Notes: generated from the letters alone by a model not told the origin. DNA of 64,000 nucleotides from Brugia malayi (GCF_000002995.4 NW_025062475.1:10048187-10112186); one strand, 5' to 3'. Counted from the first letter of the stretch, positions 40,047-52,366 are shown. Made by a program: numbers and translations.

Positions 40047-43000
40047 ATGTCATTAAAATCGGTCGTGCTGGGCGATGATCGAGAAGCATCCATTAAACAT
40101 CAGGTAGAAGAACTTACAAAAGCTGTGGAAATCTTTTTTCAGAACATTGTGCAATGATTAATTTGTTAATTGCTGGCCGAATTACTCTTCAGAGGTTATC
40201 TCAAAATTAAATTGGGATTTTTTGAAATCTTGAGATAAAAACCGCTATGAACTTAAGGTTAATAGTAATGCATGTAGGTGGTCTTGTTCAGCGATTCTTT
40301 TGTGATTTGTTGAAAATGAACTTATGTGATATTATGAAAATGCAACCGCTAAAGAGAAATGTCGTAAGTGAATTAAAAAGGCGAAAAGAAGGAGTGAGGA
40401 ATTTTTGTTAGTATTTCAGTATATCTTAATGCATTGTGAAATAGTACAAAATGCTTTTCTATTCATAATTGCAGTAATGTGGATTTAAATTTTGTTTTTA
40501 ATCAACCATTCACGAAATTTTCATCGGATTTCATTAATGAAATTGAAATTAAAATTACTGCTAGAGCTGGAATTTCGCTGTTTACTGTTTAATTATTCTT
40601 ATTGTTGTCTATTTATTTCTCTGCGTTATTTCATGCTTTCAGATTGTGTCAGTTCATAAAGCATTGAACAAAAATGAAGTACCATTAAAGCATAAGCACG
40701 CACGGCAAGTAATTGTTGGAACACATAAAGAGAAATCTTGTGCATTATTTTGGAGCTGTATTTCACGCATTCAGTTGGAAAAAAACCCAGTCATTAGTTG
40801 GAAATTTTGTCATTTGCTTCACAAGGTTTGCTTCTACATACTAAAAGGTTTTCATTTTAAAAAAAGAAAAAACAAAAGGAAAGATTCAGTGCATGTATCT
40901 GTTCTTTATTAGATGTTTTAAGATTTTCCATTGATATAAGGAAACTCAAGAATTGTACTGAAAATTTAACTTCTGCACACGACTAAATAATTCATTATGT
41001 GAGTGACACTTTCTGCAATTTCCACTACTTTCAAATAATTACATAAGTTATTTTTATTGTCGTTTAATGGCTAATCGTGTTATGAGATGTTATCTGCTAT
41101 GCTTTGCCTTCTGTTTCAGCCTGTGGTAGCAAGTATTTTATGTTTGAGTTTTATAACAACTCAGAGCCTTCAATAGATGATTCAGCACTAAAAAGGAATT
41201 TACTTATATTTTGAACTAGCTGGTCTTTTGTAAGTCTACAATTGTTAACCTATCCTAACAATATTGCGTCGACTCGCACTTTTTGCAGCTAATTCAAGAT
41301 GGTCATCGTAAAGTGCTAGAAGAATCAGTTCGATATAAAGCCCGTATCGAAGCGCTAGGAAATTTCTGGTATCACCTTGAGAATTCCGATTACGGTCGAC
41401 CTAATTCTTCTTATTGTAAAATGCTCGTCAGCCGTCTCGAGTTTCACAACCGAGTTAGCATCTTTATTTTGTTTTATCATTCTTTTTTGGTTGTGTAAAG
41501 TTTATGTTTTTGGAATTCCTGTCTGTTATAGAGGTTCTGAATTTATGTTTATTTCAGAATCACTCGATACCGGGGAATCTAAGATTGAGCCCCAGTCAAG
41601 TTCAGGCATTAGCAAATGTCGATGTGAATCAGTCGTTTGAGCTTTCAATTGAAATGTTGGATCAGATGGATGATTTGCTGACTTTGCAAGCAGACGGCAA
41701 TTTTTTTAATGAACAGTATTGTCTGACTAAAAGTTAAAGTTTTTTCGTTATAACTTATATCATTTTAGTTCTCAGAAAAGTGGACAATGTTAACTGGAGT
41801 TCTTTGGTTCCTCAAGGACAGTGCATGTTATCACCCTTAATACTCATAATTCTTGATACAAGCAAATTCTATGATCATCTGGTGAAATTGATTTTCAAGC
41901 TGCACTCAAGTAAGCATTTTTCAACTTGTAAAGTAGACAAGTTAATAGAAAAAGGCTTTCCTCAAAATTTCAGTACTTCTGTGATAATTTTAATCAAAGC
42001 GAACTTTTTCCTTCACCTGTCATGGACTATGAATTAATCTTAATATTTGGGATTGCTCTATTATTTTTCTTAAGTAATCTTACTCATTCTTTTTTTTCGT
42101 TTTTCGTTTCTCTATTGCAATTTTGATTTTGTTTCAACCATTGCTCTGACACATTTCCAGCTGTAAACTTTTCAGAATTGCCTCCAGATGCATTGGTTGG
42201 TCATAGAAGCCGATTTAATTCGGTTTTTCATCAAACAAAGGAGTTTTATGAAACTTCAACAAATTTACAGTATTTCAAGTTCCTAGTTTCAATCCCGAAA
42301 TTGCCGACATACCCGCCTAATTTCCTTCAGGTGGCACATTTGTCTCGCTGTCGACTTATCTTTAATTATTTCGACTTCGTCTTAAGACCAGTCCACAAAA
42401 ATTTTAGGCATCTGAATTGGAAAGTTATCAAGCACCAAATGCTTACCTTCACGGTGATAACGTTAGCGAAGCCGATACTCCTCCTGATGAACGATCTGTA
42501 GTTGAGGAAAGTTTAGTTGATGTTGTAGAGACTGGGTCGCAAAACAGTTCTGGTCACATGGACTCGAAGTAATTCCTGTGCTATTATTCTATAACTTACG
42601 TCCTTTCTTTTTACATTGCATTATGGGGAATTTTTTTTCTAATTCTGGATTTGGTTGTTAGGCTCATTTGTTACACTGTGTTTAATTCAGTTTTTCATAT
42701 TTCTTCTTTATTTCAGAGATGCAATAATCGAAGCTTTAAGGCGGGATGTGGAAGATTCCCGTTACCACAATGAAAGGCTTATGAACGAGGTATGTGATGG
42801 ATATTGTAAAAATTGATTGGTATTTTGTTTCTTTTAGAATTGATAGTTATTCTTCACCAAAATTTTAGCTTACACTGATGACTTTAAGAACTGCTGTTTT
42901 TCTTTATTTTTACTTTGCAATCGCTTGGTTTTTCTTTACAAATTGTAGTTACGATTTATTTAAGGCACGTGCTCGTATTGAACAGTATGAAAACCGCTTG

Positions 43001-46000
43001 ATGCAAGCGCAGCAGGAAAACGATCATTACAAGCAGACATTGGATGAAGTGAAGGTGCAGTTGAATATTTATACCATTTAGTATTTTGCGTGTTTTTTTA
43101 AAATCGTTTTTTTTTTTTTAATTTAGAGCGAGGTCGATAGACTGCGAGAATTAACCATAGTGAGAGTTGACGAATCTCAGTTACTCGAAGCTGAACAAAA
43201 AGCTCAAAACAGTGAACTCAATTATCAGAAAATGAAAAGTGCTTATACCAACTTACGACAGGAGCACATTGGGGTAGCTTTTATGTTTTGCGTGTGATTA
43301 ATATTTGCATGACTCATTTTTTAGAACGCTTTAGATCTGTTATCTATAATTCAAACATAGCTGTTTTTTTTTTTCCTTTTCTTTTTTTGGTTTTAGGCAC
43401 TTACGAAGCTTTCTGAGACTCAAAAAGAGTTATTGTCTTGTCGAACGGAGAAGCAAAATGATGAAGAAACTATTTCAAACATGGAAAAGAAAGTGGCAGA
43501 ATTAGAACGAGAAAGCATAGATATAGAAGAGAAAATGCAAGATGCTAATAATGTCATTGACAGCCTCCAAAGAAGGATAACTTTACGAGATGATGAAGTT
43601 AAGGAATTGAAACAGGTATATTGCAGTCAAACGGTGTCACCAAAGTTATTGATGATTAGGATGAATCATATAAACATGGTAAACTTGGCAGCTTTTATAT
43701 TTATACGACTTTGATAGTAGAGTCTCTTTTGAGGAGGCTGTGTGATAGCTAAACAATATCAGATTTCAAAAAATATAAATAAAAATCTTCTAAAATGTCA
43801 GCAGGGAAGTTTGAAACTAGAAAGAAAGTTAACTGAGATTTAAAGAAGAACGAACTGTTCTGGCGAAGCATTCCTTTGTTTTTTTTTTTTTTTATCTGGT
43901 TGATGTTAAGCAGTTAGTCAAGCTTATCTAAATATATCTGAAGCAAGATGAGGCAGTGGACTTTCGTATGGTGAAGGAATTGAAAGCAAAGAAATTCGCA
44001 AACGACTTGTTAGGAGTGTTAAAATGACCTGTCAGAAATGTGTGGAAGATTTAGAAAATGTTGATGAGATGTGTATGCTAGTGCTAGTGACTTATTTTAT
44101 TTCAGTCTTTTGCAAGCGTTGTTATTCAGAGATAAGCCTGTAGAAATTTTATTAAAACAAGCAGAATTTTTTGTAGACAGTACAACAAATGCAAGCAGAA
44201 AATATCAAGAACGTGGAAGAAAATGAAGAGAAAAACACAGCCAAACTGCGCACTGTTCTGAAAAATTTATTTAGTAATAATAATTTTCTCTATTTTTCAT
44301 TTTTGATCGGCTTTATAACCATTTTAACATTTAAATTACAGTAGTATAACTACAATAAGTAGTTTAATCCGACGCATTTCACTGTTACAGCTTCACTGGG
44401 TGAAGTGTATGGTCAAATCTTGAAACAGTCGTGTGAAGATCTCCAGAATGCTTTATCAATCACTTATCCCAATCGTAAGTACATTTTTATCCATTCTTTG
44501 ACAATGTCGTAAATGATTTATTTAATTGGGCAGTATTTTGTAGTTATGTTTTCCGAAATTATTCGATATGATTTTATTAGAAATTTACGTTAATCATTAC
44601 GATTTTTTGAAATATTTTTATTGGATGACATTTAATTCTCTTTGCTCATGATGACAATTATGACATGATTTCAGAATTAGTTTTGCCGGCTCTTCGTTTT
44701 GTTATCGAGATTACTGAAAAAGCGATTAATGAAGCTGACGATGAGCAGTCTGACAAGTTATTTCGTACTTTAACTTTTCTGGGCCATTATCTTGCTGATG
44801 TTTTACTGAATAGTGCTGCTGCAGCTAATGTTGTTTCTATCCAGCATTTTCAATGTATGTTGGCAAACATTCATATTATTCGTGCACTTGATAATGCATA
44901 GTGGTATTTTAATTCATCTTGATTGCAATGAAAAAAAAGAAAAGTGACTTGAAGGTACATTTAATAAAAATCAAATTTCGAAGTCTTAATAGATTATAGA
45001 TCATAACATGTTCTCATTTCTATCACTTGCCTCCTAGAGACCGCACATCAATTAAATTAAATAGGAATGTTAAGTTAAAGGAATTTTTGATCTTACTTGC
45101 ATTATTCTCATTACAGTAGTGCAAGAACAATGTTGTACTGTAACAGCTGATGCTGTTGCTGCCTATTCAGTAGTTGGAAATCTAGATTTGAAGTGTGTCA
45201 AAGAACCTCTCGAGAAGCTGAAGGTGAGTTAACATACCTGTATTTCTTGACGTTAGCAGTATTCTGACTGCCAACCGCATGATCAAATTATTGGAAGTGA
45301 TTGAATTATATTTTTTTTTTAAGAGAGTGAGTGAGTCTTTAATTCATTTAATCATTCATTTTAATATTATTTTAGTAATTATAGAATTCTTTGGAAAGGC
45401 TAGAAGAAATATGTCTCAATTTGCCAGTTGGTTCGAGTGATGTGACGGCTGAAGTAATCGGTGCTGAACTTGAACAAGAGATGAAACGTATGGATGAAGC
45501 GATCCAAAAAGCTGTGGAATTGATTGATGAGATGCAAAAGAAAAGTCGAGCTACTGATTCCGGGATACGGTCAGTGGTTTATTATTTTTAAAATTTATGT
45601 TTTATAGTGGAACGGCTGGGACTTTAGGTATTGTGGAGCTTTTCAATTCAGTTTTCTCGAATAGAAGTCACATTCGTCACGTTCAACACATTTTCTGTAA
45701 AGAACAGGTTCATAAAGCGATCTTTAGATTATTCTGTTCATTTAATTTGAAAAATGATAATCAGTTGATTATGAACATATACATTTTGTTTCAGTTTAAA
45801 AGTCAACGAAGGGATTTTGGATTCTTGTAATCAGCTGATGGCAGCAATAGTAACGTTGGTAGCAAAAAGTCGCGCATTGCAAGAAGAGATCGTTGCTGCT
45901 GGTCATGATACAGCTAATCCAAATGAATTTTATAAACGAAATCATCAGTGGACTGAAGGTCTACTTTCAGCGGCTAGAGCGGTTGGAGTAGCAGCCACGG

Positions 46001-47011
46001 TGCTTGTGTAAGTTATCATCTACTGTATAATTTACATTAAGTAATGCCTACTATTGATCGAATATGGAATCTTCTATTTCGTTCCGGCACAGAAGCAGTG
46101 TTTTGACTATAACTTAGGTGATGGTTTTGTTATTATTCGTCTTATAGATTTCTAGATGTAATTTTTTTTAATGAACAATTTTTGAGCAACTACCAGTGAT
46201 GTTTAAATGATGTTTTACAATTAGTTCCAGTAGTATTTGTATTTCTGGTGTATTATTTGATGTGGGCACACCTCTCATTATTTTCTTTTCAGTCAGAAAG
46301 CAGATGATGTCGTTTCTTGTCGAGGCAAATTAGAATATTTGATTGTTGCATCACAAGAGATTGCAGCGAGCACCGCGCAGTTGTTTGTATCATCCCGCGT
46401 AAAAGCAGACCGTGAATCGCAACGACTGAAAGAACTTTCTTCAGCATCCTGTTCGGTTAATACTTGTACTGCAAATATTGTTGCCACGGTGAAAAATGCA
46501 CAGATTACCTTGAATGAGCAGAGTAGGTTTTCGTTTTATTGATGATTGTATTACCAAAGCAAGTGTCAGCGAATCACATGCTTACGGCTTTTGAGATTGA
46601 TTTCATCTACCTTCTACTTCATTTTTATTAGCAGTACTTCTACGCAACAAAGCAGCAAAAAATCATAAAAGTTATTTTCCTCGAGCAACAATCGAATGTT
46701 AAATATAGTAACATAGCAGAAAGTATTATTTTCGAGATCTTTATGTCTTCTTTTTGGTTTAATCATAGAAAGTGAACTAAAGATATAATTTTACTTTTTA
46801 TTAGAAAATTACAGTAGATTTTTCAGGAGATCTCGACTTTAGTAATTACACCCTGCATGATACTAAAAAAGAAGAAATGGAAAGCCAAGTGCGTATTTTG
46901 GAGTTAGAAGACCGATTGGTACGAGAACGGGCACATCTTGCACAGCTTAGAAAGCAGCATTATCAACTTGCACAAATTGTTGAAAGTGATAGTGGTTCTG
47001 CTGATAAATAA
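40047..47011 (+). CDS. hipr-1: Huntingtin-interacting protein 1-related (HIP1R/Sla2), clathrin-actin adaptor
   Basis: Nineteen phase-consistent exons: 40047-40103, 40643-40825, 41289-41453, 41558-41696, 41769-41909, 42161-42330, 42408-42568, 42717-42789, 42965-43054, 43127-43273, 43397-43615, 44177-44273, 44391-44474, 44675-44854, 45117-45223, 45385-45569, 45795-46007, 46293-46522, 46827-47011; 941 residues. Residues 20-285 form the ANTH phosphoinositide-binding domain (SVHKALNKNEVPLKHKHARQ; LQYFKFLVSIPKLP). About 340-550 is coiled coil (clathrin light chain binding in the family). The C-terminus is the talin-like I/LWEQ actin-binding module (KSRALQEEIVAAGHDTANPN; RNHQWTEGLLSAARAVG; ASQEIAASTAQLFVSSRVKA) with a closing coiled coil (EMESQVRILELEDRL). 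The protein links clathrin coats to actin during endocytosis. Exon 4 ends best at a GC donor (GACG|GCAATT), which aligns without gaps to vertebrate HIP1R. Confidence 0.94.
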
Positions 47012-48479
47012 ATGAGAACGGACAAAGTGAGAAAAACTTAAAAGTTTGCTATGAATTAGTTTATGAGGAACTGGAAAATTTGTCATCGTTTACATCGGAA
47101 GTTTAGAATTTTGTTCCGGGTGTTATCTTTAAAATTTAGATGGATATTCATCCTTTCCGCTGTTGTTGTGATATCGAGCAGAATGTTGACATCGTTTTAC
47201 CGTAATTTTTTTTTTTTTTTTTGATCCATTCAGATTTCATAGTATTTTCGTTCTCAGGCTGCTTTATAAGGCTTTATCTATTGATTTTTCCAGAACAAAA
47301 CAGACCAGCTCTGCTGTAGTTTAGGAAAAATCTGGATTGTTAAATATGCCAGTGAAAATGCTTTATTGTATATTGTTCATGTGAATATTATTTGATTTCA
47401 TGAACTCGAAATCTTAATTGCTATAAAGTCCGCATCGACTTTAGCCGATATAATTTATCATGTTTAAACAATTAAATTGCTGACTTTTATAATTTCATCT
47501 TTAATAAGCTGACGAAAGTAACGAATTGTTATGTAATATTGTTCTCGCGATCACTAGTTCATCTCTCTGCATCTCTTTACTTTGCGTACACTTTAAACAT
47601 AATTTCGTATGCCTTAATTGGTGATAGCTATAGACATATTTGTGAACAGAGATCTAGTCTGAACTAATTAATTTCAACTCAATTGATCATCATGTGTTAG
47701 CAATCGATGATGTATTTCTCATTTACAGCATTTTTTTCCACAAGTTTTGTAGTCCCATTTTTGGTTATATTTTGTAAAAACTATATTTGATGCATCATTT
47801 TCCATTTATTCTTTTTTTTTTTTGTGTCGTTTGTACAAAAACTTTCTAATATCAATAATTAAATCTTAAGTTGCTTTCATCTGTACTTTGAAATAATAAA
47901 TTATTCAGCTGATTTAATGCGCAGTCTTTTTATTTCATACATATCAGTTGTAGCTAAAATTAAAGCATTACTTACAACGGTAGCCTATTATTATCCTTTA
48001 CTGTTTTCTTTTTTCTGTATAAGTTTTCCGAAAATGGAATTGTTTCACTTATTCCCTTTATCGTGAAATATTCTTTTAAAATGGTGAAGAGTTTTCGTTC
48101 TTATTTTCCGACAAGCTTTCGTTTCCTACAAGAGGTAAGTTAGGTGGGATTCATTACATGAAGTGGAAATTTTGATTAATGGTGTAGAATTTCATTTCTG
48201 TATGATTAAATGCACAAAGTCAAGGCCTTTCTTTAATTTCATTTAATGCAATGAAATTTGGAAATTTGTAGAAGTTGCGTTGTGCCGTTTTTCCATTTAT
48301 GTTCCCAGCATCATTTACCGCAAATTAGGCATATGAAGGTATTGAAAGTCAAGGTACAGAAACTGTTATATCGGAAGTTAAGCTAAGCAGGTAAAACAAA
48401 TTCTAAAGAAATGTCCAATTCATTGTAAAAATGAATCAGTCACTTTCAGTATCGGAGTTGAAATTGGACTGAGCAAATA
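47012..48479. other. intergenic region hipr-1 to PIP4P gene
   Basis: Holds the hipr-1 3' UTR (an AATAAA at 47895-47900 is one candidate signal), some poly(T) tracts, an exon-like duplicated fragment (48329-48390) and a good acceptor (CACTTTCAG, ending about 48449) roughly 30 bases before the next ATG, which could be a spliced-leader site. Confidence 0.5.
48329..48390 (+). pseudogene. duplicated fragment of PIP4P exon 1, exon-like
   Basis: Forty-four bases (48332-48375) are identical to 48558-48601 inside exon 1 of the PIP4P gene. The upstream copy is preceded by AG (CAAATTAG) and followed by a GT donor (AGCAG|GTAAAA), and stays open in the same frame ([18 protein letters not shown]). It therefore looks like a small exon, but no joining that gives a full protein was found, so a relic duplication is the safer reading. 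Confidence 0.55.
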
Positions 48480-50202
48480 ATGAGTAATGTAAATGAATGT
48501 GAGGATAATGAACATTCACCACTGCTAAGTAGCGAAAGATCAGTAATTACCCCAAACTATGAAGGTATTGAAAGTCAAGGTACAGAAACTGTTATATCGG
48601 ATGAGCCGGACGAATATGTTAGTCATGAAGAAGAGCATCATACTGTGCCACAAATTCAACAAACAGTTTCTCATGCTTCCGGTGAATCAGGCGATACATC
48701 CAGACATTTCGGTCCAACTGTTATATGCCGAGTATGCTCAGCTATAATTGTTATTGAAGGCAAGGTCAAGAAGTTTGATTTCTTAAAGGTTTTTATCACT
48801 TAGGATTTTTTATTAGATTATTATATCAACATTGCTCGTAAGATAGCTTGACAAATAAGGTAATTTGATACTTCTCAGTCGAATTTTAATCAATATTTTG
48901 TGATACTTACATTTATTCTTTGTGAAACATTTATTTCTTCAGACTGGGCAACATGTGGTGAAATGTAATCAGTGTAATGAAGCAACACCGATTCGTGCAG
49001 CGCCACCTGGTAAAAAATATGTACGTTGCCCGTGCAATTGTCTTCTACTCTGTAAAGCTTCTTCAAATCGTATTGCATGTCCACGTCTCAATTGCAAGCG
49101 TGTTATTACGTTAGGTGGTAGTGCACCAGTTGGTACGGCAGTCAGGTATGTATTTTTTTTTTTGCATGTTTCTAAATCTAAGGGATCTAAATTTGTAAAA
49201 AAAAAAGGTGCAATTTCGTCTGATTTTTCTTTTTTTTTTCTTTGAAGAAATTCAATTCCTTGTCATGGAAAATTTTGCATATTATGCTTCTGTAAACAAT
49301 GTCTAAAAAATTATATATTTTATAGAGCTCCAACTGGAACATGTCGTGTTCTGTGCGCTCACTGTCAAGAAATTTTCATGTTCAACACACTCAATGTTAC
49401 CGTCGCAAAGTGCCCACATTGTCAGAAAATGTTAGTTCATCTAATTTAATTTAAAAATCTTGTAAAGTCCAACCTATTTTAATTCCTTTGTTCTTATTTT
49501 CAGCCAATCATTGCACTACTAAGATGCATATAGTATTATCGAAAACAGAATAAGTAAAAGAACTGATAATTGCTACTTTTAGTAGGAGAGCATCTATAAG
49601 TATATGAGTTTGTTAAAGATTAATTTGAACCACTAGTTACTAGTTATAATATGAATAAATAAATGTTGTAGTTCGTCGGTTGGTCGTGATTATGCTCGTA
49701 ACAGAGCAATCTTTTTCATCGTTTGCTCCTTGTTATTCTTAATAGCTGCACTTGGTTTAATGGTCAGTTTTTTTATTATGTTTTTCAGTTTTTCATTGTT
49801 AATTTTTTCCTCAGTAGTTTTAGACAACGATTATATAAGTGAATCTTAGTAGTGAAGTTTACTTGCAATTTCTTGGTCATTATTTTTATTTTTTAGGCAA
49901 TTAATGCTTTCCTCATTCCTCAATGAGATTAGATGTGAAATTGACATATTATTTGAATATATCATTCTTACTTCCAGGCATTGTGAGATTGAATAAAATA
50001 TTAAAAAAAATTAAAAAGATCTGCGTCACTTATCTTTTTTCACTAACATTATTTTTTCTAGATAGGGACATGGCATTCAGCGAAATCTGCACCTTTTATC
50101 TATTTCGCTTGGCTATTTGTGATTGCTATTGCATTGTTTTTTTTCTTCCGTTTCGCTTATTTTGTAAAACTAAAAACAAGCACAGTTATTTCTCCATTGT
50201 AA
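48480..50202 (+). CDS. TMEM55/PIP4P-type phosphatidylinositol-4,5-bisphosphate 4-phosphatase
   Basis: Five exons: 48480-48764, 48943-49145, 49326-49430, 49672-49762, 50062-50202; 274 residues, between human PIP4P2 (257) and PIP4P1 (284). The N-terminus is acidic and cytosolic with a SPLL sorting-type motif (13-16) as in vertebrate TMEM55. The Cys-rich core has [20 protein letters not shown], then [20 protein letters not shown] with the CX5R phosphatase signature (C132 to R138), and a second CxxC pair (CAHC, CPHC). Two membrane helices follow ([39 protein letters not shown]). The family acts on late endosomal/lysosomal membranes, removing the 4-phosphate from PI(4,5)P2, and positions lysosomes. 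Two further acceptors offer alternative last exons (49504 and 49897). Confidence 0.92.
49504..49522 (+). other. candidate alternative terminal exon 1 of PIP4P gene
   Basis: A textbook worm acceptor (TTATTTTCAG) is followed, in the phase left by exon 3, by IQSLHY and a stop. An AATAAA pair (49654-49663) follows about 130 bases later, just before the exon 4 acceptor. This form would keep the catalytic core and lack both membrane helices. Confidence 0.45.
49897..49926 (+). other. candidate alternative terminal exon 2 of PIP4P gene
   Basis: A poly(T)-AG acceptor (TTTATTTTTTAG) follows exon 4 in phase 0 and encodes AINAFLIPQ before a stop. This form would have only the first membrane helix. Confidence 0.4.
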
Positions 50203-51955
50203 TCAGATACGTAAGGAAGACATAATTCCAGTTCGTTCCGGCTCTAAATGATTTTTCATGCCTTAACTGTTTTTCTTGTACTTCTGCTTTAGCTCTTGTT
50301 GCTTTTTTGAGGACATATCGTGATCTTCAGTTTTCTTTTTTTCAGTTTCTGATTGTATAAAAAACATGAATTATCCATATTATATATATATTTTTTTTTT
50401 CATCCTCCATGGATTTATTGTAAATTTTTTTTTCGGATAAGTAATCCAAATCCTGTACAGATGTAATGAAGTATTCTACTTTCCAGTCTTGTTGATAGGT
50501 TCATTCTCGCGAAGATATTTATTACTACTAGAGTAATGAAAACTTATTTCTATTTTAGCATTTTATCAAAAGCCACCTTTATTATCTTAGATTTTTAGAT
50601 GAAAATTCTACATTTCTAAGGCGCTAATAGAAAAAGTAATGCTCAGTTTCTATTTCTGCTCCGTCAAAACAATTTACAAGTTTTTCTTGCTCATATCCGT
50701 ATAGGTTGCTCTTATTTGTTCCATATTCCAAACATGTACTAATTTCAGCTATTACAGATTTCATTCTACTATTTAAAAAGTAGGTTTTATTGCAAGTGTT
50801 TTTTGCATACAGTAAATTTATTAATTATACAGCCTACGAATTAATCACATAAGTTTTAAAAGTGGAACTTTTACGTGATAGAATATCTGAAATTTCGATT
50901 TTAAATTTCCGGTTGTTAGTTATTTAAATATGTTTTCAGGATTAAAAGATGTTATAGCTGAGTGAAATGATAATTTTCAAGTTCTTTTTGTTTTGGGACA
51001 GTGATAATTTTTAGTAGAAATTCTAGTAATGTTTCACTTCACCGTACCTACTACTTGTGTAAAACTTTTGCAAAAATACAAAATAAATTATTGTCATCAA
51101 TCATTTATTAATTGTCCTGAAAAATAATTTCAACGCTTTTCTTTCACAATATTTTTTTGCTTTTGTGTTATTCAACTGAATTTTTAGTCATCAAGTTTAT
51201 TTTCCTAAATCGTTGGAATATTTTTGATGTATTGCAGGGAATTAATGTCAGTCATCGTTTGTCTATCATCGAAAAATGTTCTGTCTTTTTTCAGAACAGT
51301 TTTTATTGGTGATAAAAGACAATTCATTGAATTTTAATTGATTTTTCTGTCGTCCATAGATTCCTAGCTTATTTGAATTTGCTACAAATAGATCATATTT
51401 GTATTAAATTTATTTTGTCATTCAAGCATTTTTTCTTCCTTTTATATTATTTCATGTATTTGCTATCATATTTTGCATAGCATAAATTATATGATTAATT
51501 TCGTGCCACTCAGATAAATTGTTCATATTAGAAAATGAATCAGTTTTATCGCGAAATTTATGTGAAGTCATGGATTTTACTTCAAACTAGTAATTGATTG
51601 GTAAAATCAAAGACAAGAGAAAAATTGTGTATAAAAGCTTTGAAAGTTAAATTACCATGGGTGATATAATGTTTGAGAAAATTTAAAGAAATAGTTTTTT
51701 ATCAGCTCCTAATTTATTATATTTAACATACTTTAATGCGGTGTACTACTGTATTGTTTAATAATAAGCTATTTTAAATTAGAGATTGGGTTTTGAAAAG
51801 TTATTGATTGCTGTGAGATTGTCCGATGTTATCTTAAATTATGAAATGAGTACAAGTGAGGTTTATATTTACTAAATTAAGATAATTAAAAGGAAAGCTT
51901 ATTCAGAAATGTTTTTTCAGTTTCATTCCTATTTCATTGCATTCATTTTATATTG
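50203..51955. other. intergenic region, no gene recognised
   Basis: AT-rich sequence with the PIP4P 3' UTR on the left. Near the right end TTTTTTCAG (ending at 51920), 35 bases before the LYR-protein ATG, is a perfect worm acceptor and may be a spliced-leader site. Nothing else was supported. Confidence 0.5.
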
Positions 51956-52159
51956 ATGAGCAACCGTTTGTCGATTTTATCATTGTACAAACGAATTTTA
52001 CGGAAAGCTGATAGTTTCGTGTACACTGACAAGGAGTATTTCTGTGAACGGGTTTATCGAGAATTTTTTTTCAACAAAAAAGCTACGGGCAAAAAAGTGG
52101 AACAACTTGTGAAGGTTTCAAATTTTTTATATTTTCAAATAAAAAAATCTAGCTGGTAA
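51956..52159 (+). CDS. LYR-motif microprotein, 67 residues, similar to MIEF1 microprotein/LYRM family
   Basis: A single-exon frame from ATG 51956 to TAA 52157-52159. It starts MSNRLSILSLYKRILRKADS, then VYTDKEYFCERVYREFFFNK and ends VEQLVKVSNFLYFQIKKSSW. The LYK at 10-12, the Y-T-D-x-x-Y/F segment and the basic REF..NK helix match the short LYR family, closest in my memory to the 70-residue MIEF1 microprotein (AltMiD51), including length and the FL near the C-terminus. LYR proteins work in the mitochondrial matrix, binding acyl carrier protein and assisting Fe-S, respiratory-complex or mitoribosome assembly. A spliced-leader-type acceptor lies 35 bases upstream. A GT after VEQLVK could be a donor, but reading through preserves the family C-terminus. 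It sits about 590 bases before the OSGEP start. Confidence 0.7.
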   Translation: MSNRLSILSLYKRILRKADSFVYTDKEYFCERVYREFFFNKKATGKKVEQLVKVSNFLYFQIKKSSW

Positions 52160-52321
52160 TTATTGCTCGTCAGGTATGCTTTAATGCTACAGGTTAATGA
52201 TTTTTTGTCGACATTTAAATTATATATAAACTAAAGAAAATGGAAAGTAAAAGTATGAAGGATAAGAAATCATCTACTTCCTATTTAAAATTGGAAATGA
52301 AGGAATAAAGGTATAAAGGAT

Positions 52322-52366
52322 TAAGAAATCAGCTGCTTCCTTCCTTTCGAAGCAGCTGATTTCTTA
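52322..52366. repeat. perfect 18-bp-arm inverted repeat (hairpin)
   Basis: TAAGAAATCAGCTGCTTC (52322-52339) and its exact reverse complement (52349-52366) are separated by 9 bases. A diverged copy of the left arm (GATAAGAAATCATCTACTTC) sits about 60 bases upstream. It lies between the LYR gene and OSGEP. Confidence 0.9.

Noticed and set aside
43900..44110. Possible extra hipr-1 exon (frame containing GIESKEIRKRLVRSVKMTCQ)
   Set aside because: No acceptor and donor pair fits the phase, and joining 43615 directly to 44177 keeps the coiled coil continuous.
52115..52200. Two-exon model of the LYR microprotein using the GT after VEQLVK
   Set aside because: Downstream acceptors give a tail unlike the family, while read-through keeps family length and the terminal FL.
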